A stretch of DNA of 5,157 nt from Chloroflexota bacterium (lineage in GTDB: Bacteria > Chloroflexota > Anaerolineae > DTPP01). Below are positions 1-5,157 of the stretch, piece by piece. The notes under the pieces were generated by a model. The model searched no databases and was not told the DNA's origin. It worked only from the letters and a program-made list of their open reading frames with translations. Position 1 is the first letter of the stretch, and every line of letters begins with the position of its first letter. The position numbers were made by a program, and so were the translations under genes. Location: positions 1 to 5,157 of the forward strand of contig JAAYZY010000301.1 in the NCBI GenBank assembly GCA_012514615.1, read 5' to 3'.

Positions 1-1223
1 CGAACGCTCCGCTGACGTCCGGCTTGGAAGTGCAGGTGCTGCGGGCTCGCCGCGTGACCCTGGAAGCCGATGGCAGCCTGCGCGACCTGCTGACCCATGC
101 CCAACGCCCCGAGGAGATCCTGCGCGAGTGCGGCCTGGGGTTGGGCGCCAACGATCAGATCCGGGTAGACGGTGCGCCTTGGTCGGCAGAGCGGCCTCTG
201 CCGGCGACCGAGGCGCCGGCGGAGCGGCCCTCGGCGCGGCTAACGCTGCGCCGTGCGGTGCCCATCGAAGTGACGGTCGATGGCTCCCGGGCCACGCTAC
301 TGACCGCAGCAGCCAACGTGGGGGAGGCCTTGCGTGGCGAAGGCATCCTCGTCTACCTGGGCGACCTGGTGCGGCCGAGCCTCGGCACCCCCGTCTCCGC
401 CGGGCTGCAGGTCTACATCGAGCACTCCGTTCCCCTAGGCATACAGATGGATGGGCAAACGGTGCAGACGCGAACGCGTGAGCAGACCGTGGCCCAGGCT
501 CTCGCTGCCGAAGGGGTGCACCTGGTGGGGCAAGACTACGTGCTGCCAGGGCTGGATGCCGCGGTGGAGCCCGGGCTAAAAGTTCGGGTGGTGCGGGTGC
601 GCGAGGCCTTCGATGTTGAGCAAGAGACCATCCCTTTCGAGAGCGTCTGGGAACCCGACCCTGAGTTGGAGCTGGATCAGCAGCGGCTGGACCACCCGGG
701 TCAGGTGGGCCTGATCAAGCATCGCTACAAGGCGGTGTACGAGGATGACCAGCTTCTGGATCGCTCCTTGGAAGAGGTCTGGGTGGACCAGGAGCCAGAG
801 ACGCGCCGGGTGGCCTACGGCACCAAGATCGTGACTCGCGAGCTGGAGACGCCGGAGGGCACCGTGCGCTACTGGCGCAAGGTGCGCGTTCTGGCTACGT
901 CCTACACCGCGGCCACATCGGGCAAGTCCCGCGACCATCCGCAGTACGGCGTCACTTACCTGGGGTGGAACATGCGCGCCGGCATCGTGGCGGTGGACCC
1001 CACCGTGATTCCCATGCACACCGGCGTTTACGTGCCGGGGTACGGCAACGGCGTGGCCGGCGACACCGGCGGGGCGATCAAGGGTCGGCGCATCGACCTG
1101 GGGTACGAGGAGCACCAACTGGCCCTGTGGTACCGTTGGGTGGATGTCTACCTGCTGGAGCCGGCGCCGCCGCGCAGCCAGATCCGCTATGTGCTGCCCA
1201 ACTGGCCCGTGGAACGGCGATGA
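1..1223 (+). CDS. YabE/RpfB-like cell-wall protein with DUF348 repeats, G5 and 3D domains (5' end outside window)
   Basis: The frame is open to the left edge (first whole codon at base 3), giving 406 visible residues; the true start and any signal peptide lie outside. A TTG at 24 would fit an ORF caller, but the residues before it already read as the end of a DUF348 repeat, so I treat the gene as 5'-partial. Numbering from base 3: tail of one DUF348 repeat (1-16), then three more (about 17-85, 86-142, 143-205), each with a 'VxxDG'-type strand. A G5 domain covers about 206-276, starting 'ETIPFE' and ending 'GTK'. A C-terminal 3D domain covers about 294-375, with its three aspartates at D332 (AVDP), D354 (GDTGG) and D365 (RIDL). 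The 3D fold is shared with MltA-type lytic transglycosylases, and the DUF348-G5 layout is that of YabE and RpfB. I infer an exported peptidoglycan-remodelling enzyme. Its stop overlaps the rsmA start. Domain identity is firm; catalytic activity is inferred. Confidence 0.88.
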   Translation, partial: NAPLTSGLEVQVLRARRVTLEADGSLRDLLTHAQRPEEILRECGLGLGANDQIRVDGAPWSAERPLPATEAPAERPSARLTLRRAVPIEVTVDGSRATLLTAAANVGEALRGEGILVYLGDLVRPSLGTPVSAGLQVYIEHSVPLGIQMDGQTVQTRTREQTVAQALAAEGVHLVGQDYVLPGLDAAVEPGLKVRVVRVREAFDVEQETIPFESVWEPDPELELDQQRLDHPGQVGLIKHRYKAVYEDDQLLDRSLEEVWVDQEPETRRVAYGTKIVTRELETPEGTVRYWRKVRVLATSYTAATSGKSRDHPQYGVTYLGWNMRAGIVAVDPTVIPMHTGVYVPGYGNGVAGDTGGAIKGRRIDLGYEEHQLALWYRWVDVYLLEPAPPRSQIRYVLPNWPVERR

Positions 1224-2113
1224 CGGCAGACGATCCGGGCCGCCTGCCTGCCCGACTGGATGCGCTGGGCATCCGGCCGAAGCACCATCGTGGGCAAAAC
1301 TTCCTGGTGTCGGAGGCCATCCTTCAGCAGATCGTGGAGGCGGCGCAGGTGGGGGCCGATGACTGGGTGATCGAGGTGGGGCCCGGTCCAGGCAACCTGA
1401 CCCGCCTGCTGGCGAAGCGGGCAGCCAAGGTCATCGCCGTGGAAGTGGACGAGCGCCTGCTGGCGCTGCTGCGTCGGGACCTGGCCGACCAGCTCAACCT
1501 CTGTGCGGTCTTGGGAGATGCTCGGCGCCTGACCCCGGCTGAGCTTCTGCGGCGGGCTGGCGACGCGAGCGGTTCCCACCCCTACAAGGTGGTGGCCAAC
1601 CTGCCCTACTACCTCACGTCTGCCATCTTGCGCCAGTTCCTGGAGTCTGCACCCGCGCCGCAGCTCTTGGTGGTGACAGTGCAGTGGGAGGTCGCCCAGC
1701 GCATCGTGGCGCAGCCGCCCCAGATGAGCCTGTTGGGGGTGGCGGTGCAGTTCTACGCTGAGCCGCAGGTGGTGCGCAAGGTGCCAGCAGGGGCCTTCCA
1801 TCCGCGCCCGAAGGTGGATTCTGCCGTGTTGCGTCTGGGGGTGCGGCCCAGGCAGGAGTGGCCCCACGGCGACCCAGAGGCGTTCTTCCGGATCGTGTCG
1901 GCCGGCTTCAGCCAGCGGCGCAAACAGTTGGGGAACTCGCTGTCCCACGGCTTGGGGGTGAGGAGCCAGGCGGTGCTGCCGGCCCTGGCCGCGGCAGGGG
2001 TGCTGGCCACCCGGCGGGCGGAGACGCTGACGCTGGAGGAGTGGAGCCGTCTGACCGACGCCCTATCCTTGCCCCACGGCGAAGGCGATGGCCAGCCCCT
2101 CGGTGTGGGATAG
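1220..2113 (+). CDS. rsmA: 16S rRNA (adenine1518-N6/adenine1519-N6)-dimethyltransferase RsmA (KsgA)
   Basis: A 297-residue protein of normal family length. It uses S-adenosylmethionine to dimethylate two adjacent adenines in the 3'-terminal hairpin of 16S rRNA during late 30S assembly. Visible motifs: GQNFL (25-29), SAM-binding loop EVGPGPG (52-58), acidic E75 after the second strand for the SAM ribose, GD with D100, the catalytic NLPYY (127-131), then 'FHPRPKVDSAV' and 'FSQRRKQLGNSL' in the C-terminal part. The ATG at 1220 overlaps the upstream TGA as ATGA. No strong Shine-Dalgarno precedes it (only a GGAA-like stretch), so translational coupling to the upstream gene is likely. In-frame codons run further upstream but lie inside the previous gene, and the family N-terminus fits this start. 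The family core appears to end near 'DAL' (residues 280-282); the last 15 residues are antisense to acpS and look like an extension. The common 'VQKEVA' stretch reads 'VQWEVA' here. Confidence 0.97.
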   Translation: MTADDPGRLPARLDALGIRPKHHRGQNFLVSEAILQQIVEAAQVGADDWVIEVGPGPGNLTRLLAKRAAKVIAVEVDERLLALLRRDLADQLNLCAVLGDARRLTPAELLRRAGDASGSHPYKVVANLPYYLTSAILRQFLESAPAPQLLVVTVQWEVAQRIVAQPPQMSLLGVAVQFYAEPQVVRKVPAGAFHPRPKVDSAVLRLGVRPRQEWPHGDPEAFFRIVSAGFSQRRKQLGNSLSHGLGVRSQAVLPALAAAGVLATRRAETLTLEEWSRLTDALSLPHGEGDGQPLGVG

Positions 2114-2425
2114 GCTAATGGCGATCTCCTGCAGGCCCAGGGCCGCGGCTCGCCGCTGGGCCGGGCCGTGCAGGCGCACCAGCGGCTTGCCTTGGCCGTC
2201 CGGCAGCACTTCCAGGTCTTGCCAACGGAGACCAACCACGCCGCTGCCCAGCAGCTTGGAGAGCGCTTCTTTGGCGGCGAAACGCGCCGCCAACTGGGGC
2301 AGCCGCCCGGCGCAGTAGCGCAGCTCCTCGTCTGTGTAGATCCGCTGCAAGAAGCGTTGGCCGTGGCGAGCCACCATCCCTTCGATGCGGGCGACTTCCA
2401 CCAGGTCGACGCCAACGGCCAGCAC
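2063..2425 (-). CDS. acpS: Holo-[acyl-carrier-protein] synthase AcpS
   Basis: A 120-residue protein, the usual size for trimeric AcpS. It transfers 4'-phosphopantetheine from coenzyme A to a serine of apo-ACP in the cytoplasm, activating ACP for fatty-acid (and any polyketide) synthesis. Signatures seen: 'GVDLVEVARI' at 5-14 with Mg-binding D7, 'RFAAKEALSK' at 48-57 with the second Mg ligand E53, and 'ISLSHT' at 103-108. The start is GTG at 2425: it lies 3 nt after the upstream oxidoreductase stop, has a GGGAGG ribosome-binding site 8 nt ahead, and is needed to include D7; the next in-frame ATG (M17) would lose the active site. The upstream gene is in the same reading frame, separated by TAG-ACG only. 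The 3' end overlaps rsmA on the other strand by 51 nt. AcpS ends at a normal place for the family, so the overlap seems to come from the rsmA side. Confidence 0.96.
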   Translation of the reverse strand: MLAVGVDLVEVARIEGMVARHGQRFLQRIYTDEELRYCAGRLPQLAARFAAKEALSKLLGSGVVGLRWQDLEVLPDGQGKPLVRLHGPAQRRAAALGLQEIAISLSHTEGLAIAFAVGQG

Positions 2426-2428
2426 CGT

Positions 2429-3724
2429 CTAGGCCTCCCCCAGGACGCGCCGCGCCAGGGCCTGGCCCATCTCCACCGCGTAGTTGGTCCCCCGATCCCA
2501 CGGGTAGACTTGGCTCATGGTGCCCAGGTAGAGCCCCTCCAGGGGCGTCTCCAGGGGCGGGAGCCGTTGGGCGTGACCCAGGAGCGGCACCGGCTGGGCA
2601 TCGTCGGCGGTGAAGAGCCAGCTGCGGCGCACCCAGTCCGCTTGGAACTGCGGTTGAATGCGCTGGAGGCCAGGCAGGAACTCCTGCAGCAGCGCTTCTT
2701 TGCCCATCCCAAAGTAGCGATGCCCCCGGGGCAGGTAGTGGCCGCAGTAGACGATGTGCTCACCCCCATAGTGGGCCTTGTCCATGTAGTTGGTGTGCTC
2801 CACCATGGCCAAGAAGGGGAACTCGTTGGCCGGGAGGTTGAGCCAATAGACGTCTGGCGTCAGGGGGCGGGAGATGGCCAACACCAGGGTCAGCGCTCCC
2901 ACGGTTTGTAGCTCTTCGAGGCGCTCACGGTAGTCTGCCGGCAGGTCTGGCGCCAGTTGGGGCAGGAAGCGCAGCGGCGCGGTGTACAGCACGCGGTCGA
3001 AGGTGTGTCGCTGGCCGGCAGCCTCCACCAGGAGGTGGCCGTCGCTCTGCTGGATGCGGACGACGGGGGCGCGGCGGTGGATGACGGCGCCCTGGCCCTC
3101 GGCGCGGGCCGCTAGGTGGTCGATGAACGCTTGGAACCCACCGCGGAAGTACCCCAGCTTGGGCGTGCGCTTGTGGAAGCGAGCCCAGAACCAGGCCATG
3201 TTGATCCCCTGATAGGCGTCGCCGAACTTGCCTTCCAGCAGGGGTTGCCAGAGCACCTGGTATGCTTCCTCACCCATCCAGCGCACGATCCACTCGTAGG
3301 CGGCCTTGCCGTCCAGGGGTTCCCAGCGGCGGGTGAGGCGCAGGTAGAGGATGGCCAGGCCGGTGCGCAGCTTGGCCAGGAGCCCCAGGTGAGGGAAGGT
3401 GAGCACGGCCAGTGGGCTATCGAACGGGTAGGGGCGCCCGTGAGACCAGACCGCCGTCAGGGGGCGGGGGAAGAGCAGGCCATCGCCGTAGCCGACCTCC
3501 TGGGCCAGGCGGATGATCACATCGTCGGAGGCGAAGACGTGATGGTAGAAGTGCTCCAGCGACCACTCCCAGGCAGGGTCGGAGAAGCCGGCGCTGAGCC
3601 CCCCCAACGTATCCTCCGCCTCGAATACCGTCACCGAGCAGCCACGTTTGCTCAGTTCATAGGCTGCAGTGAGGCCGCTGAGGCCCCCGCCGACGATGCC
3701 GATCGTCAGGTTCTCGTTGGGCAT
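2429..3724 (-). CDS. FAD-dependent oxidoreductase, amine-oxidase / protoporphyrinogen-oxidase-like superfamily
   Basis: A 431-residue flavoprotein. The N-terminus is a Rossmann dinucleotide fold: strand 'TIGIVGGGLSG' with GxGxxG at G12-G17, an acidic E35 ending the second strand (FAD ribose), and the following GG motif at 41-42. 'YFRGGFQAFIDHLA' near 192-205 and the C-terminal 'LYLGTMSQVYPWDRGTNYAVEMG' (398-420) match the second FAD-binding part of the amine oxidase (Amino_oxidase/HemY-like) group. I chose the ATG at 3724 because the Rossmann strand follows directly and GAGG lies 8 nt upstream; an 88-residue upstream extension would overlap the membrane-protein gene by 227 nt and is Arg/Ser/Cys-rich shadow sequence. 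There is no signal peptide. Proteins of this group include protoporphyrinogen oxidase, carotenoid desaturases and UDP-galactopyranose mutase-like enzymes; I cannot assign a substrate. Its position between a YbhN-type membrane protein and acpS hints at lipid or glycolipid metabolism rather than haem synthesis (no hem genes are nearby). Confidence 0.88.
   Translation of the reverse strand: MPNENLTIGIVGGGLSGLTAAYELSKRGCSVTVFEAEDTLGGLSAGFSDPAWEWSLEHFYHHVFASDDVIIRLAQEVGYGDGLLFPRPLTAVWSHGRPYPFDSPLAVLTFPHLGLLAKLRTGLAILYLRLTRRWEPLDGKAAYEWIVRWMGEEAYQVLWQPLLEGKFGDAYQGINMAWFWARFHKRTPKLGYFRGGFQAFIDHLAARAEGQGAVIHRRAPVVRIQQSDGHLLVEAAGQRHTFDRVLYTAPLRFLPQLAPDLPADYRERLEELQTVGALTLVLAISRPLTPDVYWLNLPANEFPFLAMVEHTNYMDKAHYGGEHIVYCGHYLPRGHRYFGMGKEALLQEFLPGLQRIQPQFQADWVRRSWLFTADDAQPVPLLGHAQRLPPLETPLEGLYLGTMSQVYPWDRGTNYAVEMGQALARRVLGEA
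2434..2439 (-). promoter_or_regulatory. Ribosome-binding site of acpS
   Basis: GGGAGG (within a GGGGGAGG run) on the minus strand, 8 nt before the GTG at 2425. It lies inside the last codons of the oxidoreductase gene and supports the non-ATG start. Confidence 0.75.
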
Positions 3725-3732
3725 GGTGATTG

Positions 3733-3736
3733 CCTC
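3733..3736 (-). promoter_or_regulatory. Ribosome-binding site of the oxidoreductase gene
   Basis: GAGG on the minus strand, 8 nt before the ATG at 3724, in the 37-nt gap after the membrane-protein gene. It is modest in strength but well spaced, and it argues for this start rather than the long upstream extension. Confidence 0.55.
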
Positions 3737-3761
3737 GTTTGTGGGTGTGATGATGGCCCAG

Positions 3762-4784
3762 TCAGGCTGCCGGGCCAGGGTCGGCCGGTGCGCTTTCTTC
3801 GCGCAGGCGGCGCGCCTCAGCGAAGTCCCGCCACGACACGCTTTCCCGCCACATGTAGAACGCGCCCAACAGGGTGATGGGCAGCCAGAGCGCGGCGTGG
3901 AGGACGAACGTGTAGCCGGCGGCCATCTCCGCCGGCACGCCGAACGCCTTGAGCACCTCGATGCCCGGCGTGTCGAAGGTGCCCACATAGCCGGGCGACG
4001 AGGGGATGGTGGTGGCCAGGTTGACCACGCCGTTCATGAGCATGAGCACGTAGAACGGAACGGTGAAGCCGAAGCCGTGCATCACGAACCAATACTTCAC
4101 GGTCTCCGTCAGCCAGATAACCAGGGAGGTGACGAAGACCATGAGCACATCTCGGCCGCTGCGCAGGGAGGCCAGCCCATCCATGAAACGGTCCAGAATG
4201 CCTCGAGCCGGCTCGCGGAAGCGCTCTGGCACCAGGCGATCGATGAACCAGTTGTAGATCCGCTGGGCTAGGGCGGGCCGAGCGGCGATGGCGAAGAAGA
4301 TCGCCAAGGAGCCGAAGAAGAGCAGGCTGAAGACCACCACAATCTGCCGCAGCCAGTCGGGCATGGGGGTGAAGGGCAGGGAGGCGAAGACGAAGAGCAG
4401 CATCACCACCCCGTCGAAGATGCGCTCCACGATCACCGTGGCCAACGAGGCGCTGACGCTGACATCGTCTTTGCGCTTGAGCACGTAGGCCCGGATGACC
4501 TCGCCGGCGCGGGCCGGGTAGACGTTGTTCCCCATGTAGCCAATGCAGACCACCGGGAAGAGCCGTCGCAGGGGGACGACCTTCAGCGGGCGCAGGAGGT
4601 AATGCCAGCGCCAGGTGCGGGCCCACACCGCCCCGAAGTAGACCAGCACGCCAGGGATGAGCCAGAGGTACTGGGCTTCAGAAATGGTCTCGGCCACTTC
4701 GGCCAGGTGCAGGCCGGAGAGGGCCTTGTAGAGAAAGGCGGCGCTGATGACCAGCCCGAGCCAGAAGTGCCATCGTTTCAGCAT
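3762..4784 (-). CDS. Multi-pass membrane protein of the lysylphosphatidylglycerol synthase TM / YbhN-AglD flippase-like family
   Basis: A 340-residue, strongly hydrophobic protein with about seven to eight predicted membrane segments (around 7-22, 38-56, 75-88, 122-138, 146-168, 213-226, 242-260, 290-311). Family marks of LPG_synthase_TM (UPF0104) are visible: 'RTWRWHYLL' at 56-64, 'NNVYPARAGEVIRAY' at 86-100, 'VIVERIFDG' at 117-125, and 'TIPSSPGYVGTFD' at 259-271. The soluble aminoacyl-transferase domain of MprF is absent, so this is the stand-alone membrane type, proposed for handling or flipping lipid-linked intermediates; biochemical proof in the family is thin. The ATG at 4784 follows GAGG by only 4 nt, a short spacing, but no better start is seen and the first membrane helix begins at once. 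The charged tail (313-340) is probably cytoplasmic. The oxidoreductase gene follows 37 nt downstream on the same strand, so the two are probably co-transcribed. Confidence 0.86.
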   Translation of the reverse strand: MLKRWHFWLGLVISAAFLYKALSGLHLAEVAETISEAQYLWLIPGVLVYFGAVWARTWRWHYLLRPLKVVPLRRLFPVVCIGYMGNNVYPARAGEVIRAYVLKRKDDVSVSASLATVIVERIFDGVVMLLFVFASLPFTPMPDWLRQIVVVFSLLFFGSLAIFFAIAARPALAQRIYNWFIDRLVPERFREPARGILDRFMDGLASLRSGRDVLMVFVTSLVIWLTETVKYWFVMHGFGFTVPFYVLMLMNGVVNLATTIPSSPGYVGTFDTPGIEVLKAFGVPAEMAAGYTFVLHAALWLPITLLGAFYMWRESVSWRDFAEARRLREESAPADPGPAA

Positions 4785-4834
4785 AGGTCCTCACAGAAGT
4801 GGGTCTGCTCGTCTCCGCTGCAATCTTGATGCCA

Positions 4835-4844
4835 AGACGCGTCT
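4835..4844. other. Perfect 10-bp palindrome in the intergenic gap
   Basis: AGACGCGTCT reads the same on both strands. It lies in the 80-nt gap between the SWIM gene and the membrane-protein gene, 51 nt from the latter's start. It has no loop and no following T-run, so it is not an intrinsic terminator. It could be a dimer-binding operator or chance; I see no convincing -35/-10 pair around it. Confidence 0.3.
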
Positions 4845-4864
4845 GCCGACGAAGTATTACAGCC

Positions 4865-5113
4865 TCAGGCGCTGGCCGGGTCCGGCTGGCGCAGCATGGC
4901 GCCTAGCACCCGCTCCAAGGCCATGGTGTGGCTGCACACCTGATGGGACTGGAAGAAACGGCAGGTGCAAGACCACTTGCCCTCGTCATACTCCACAGTG
5001 TGGCTGTTATTCTCGCCGCGGAAGGCAACCCGGAACGCCTGGAACTGCATGCGCTCGGGCTCGTCGGCGTAGATGCGGGCCTTCTGAATCTTGCTGATCA
5101 TGCTGGAATCCAT
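4865..5113 (-). CDS. Small stand-alone SWIM zinc-finger protein
   Basis: An 82-residue soluble protein. Residues 47-62 hold a SWIM-type zinc site, CxCx8CxH, with ligands C49, C51, C60 and H62, preceded by W47 as is common ('KWSCTC'). The helix 'ALERVLGAML' follows. The N-terminal half (about 8-45) has the strand-rich pattern 'FRVAFRGENNSHTVEYDEG' that often leads into a SWIM finger. SWIM domains are known in SWI2/SNF2 ATPases, plant MuDR-related proteins, MEKK1 and bacterial proteins, and are thought to bind DNA or protein; no specific role can be given here. The ATG at 5113 is chosen over the in-frame ATG at 5101 because AGGAGG lies 5 nt upstream. The membrane-protein gene starts 80 nt downstream on the same strand, so co-transcription is possible but less certain than for the tighter genes beyond it. 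A zinc-binding regulator of the downstream genes is speculation. Confidence 0.87.
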   Translation of the reverse strand: MDSSMISKIQKARIYADEPERMQFQAFRVAFRGENNSHTVEYDEGKWSCTCRFFQSHQVCSHTMALERVLGAMLRQPDPASA

Positions 5114-5118
5114 GTCAA

Positions 5119-5124
5119 CCTCCT
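5119..5124 (-). promoter_or_regulatory. Ribosome-binding site of the SWIM gene
   Basis: AGGAGG on the minus strand, 5 nt before the ATG at 5113. It is the strongest Shine-Dalgarno sequence in the window and decides the start against the second in-frame ATG 12 nt downstream. Confidence 0.8.
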
Positions 5125-5157
5125 CAATCGTTCTGGGGATGAGGAACAGAGAGAGCA

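Noticed and set aside
965..1219. Upstream extension of the rsmA frame (85 residues)
   Set aside because: It lies wholly inside the 3D domain of the previous gene, has Arg/Gly/His-rich shadow composition, and the RsmA N-terminus matches the start at 1220.
1187..1948. Long antisense open frame (253 codons) opposite rsmA
   Set aside because: High GC content gives long antisense frames; its composition (His/Arg/Gln-rich) has no recognisable domain and rsmA is certain on the other strand.
2073..2109. Possible hairpin terminator between the convergent genes (CCCAC / GTGGG)
   Set aside because: The stem is only 5 bp with a 27-nt loop and there is no T-run on either strand.
2537..2559. Tandem copy of the 11-mer CTCCAGGGGCG with 12-bp period
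   Set aside because: It encodes 'PLETPLEG' before the FAD-binding C-terminus, keeps the frame and fits the family's length; probably a codon-level coincidence or small old duplication.
3116..3877. Long plus-strand open frame opposite the oxidoreductase and membrane-protein genes
   Set aside because: It crosses two real genes and their junction on the other strand and has no domain; it is a composition shadow.
3725..3988. 88-residue N-terminal extension of the oxidoreductase frame
   Set aside because: It overlaps the membrane-protein gene on the same strand by 227 nt, is Arg/Ser/Cys-rich, and places the Rossmann fold far from the start; ATG 3724 has its own ribosome-binding site.
3817..4626. 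269-codon alternate frame on the minus strand within the membrane-protein gene
   Set aside because: Low-complexity Arg/Ala/Leu/His-rich translation, while the overlapping frame shows clear membrane segments and family motifs.
4850..4864. TAATAC-like -10 box upstream of the membrane-protein gene (minus strand)
   Set aside because: Only a partial match, with no -35 element at a proper distance; not supportable as a promoter.

Overview
The window is GC-rich (codon third positions mostly G or C) and densely coded bacterial chromosomal DNA, with almost no intergenic space. I see six protein genes and no RNA genes, mobile elements, CRISPR arrays or prophage signs. The combination of a multi-DUF348/G5/3D cell-wall protein directly before rsmA, a very small stand-alone SWIM zinc-finger protein, and the general sequence flavour suggests a Chloroflexota-type bacterium (Anaerolineae/Caldilineae-like). 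That placement is inference and was not checked by any search.

Left part, plus strand (1-2113): a two-gene unit. The 3' part of a YabE/RpfB-like surface protein (DUF348 repeats, G5, 3D domain) runs in from the left edge. It is joined by an ATGA stop/start overlap to rsmA (ksgA), the 16S rRNA dimethyladenosine transferase. This echoes the known yabE-rnmV-ksgA order of Bacillus and the rpfB-ksgA order of actinobacteria, here without rnmV.

Right part, minus strand (5113 down to 2063): four co-directional genes. In transcription order they are a small SWIM zinc-finger protein, a YbhN/AglD-type multi-pass membrane protein (LPG_synthase_TM family), an FAD-dependent amine-oxidase-type oxidoreductase, and acpS (holo-ACP synthase). 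The last three are tightly packed (37 nt and 3 nt gaps) and look like one operon. Membrane protein plus oxidoreductase suggests a step in lipid-linked glycan or isoprenoid-lipid metabolism, but the substrate cannot be read from sequence. AcpS charges acyl carrier protein for fatty-acid or polyketide synthesis. The SWIM gene lies 80 nt upstream of the membrane protein and may or may not share its transcript.

The two units converge: the 3' ends of rsmA and acpS overlap by 51 nt on opposite strands, with no visible terminator. Overall this is mostly ordinary core-genome content. The points worth a second look are the convergent overlap with an apparent RsmA tail extension, the in-frame single-stop junction between the oxidoreductase and acpS, the rpfB-like gene order, and the uncharacterised membrane protein/oxidoreductase pair.
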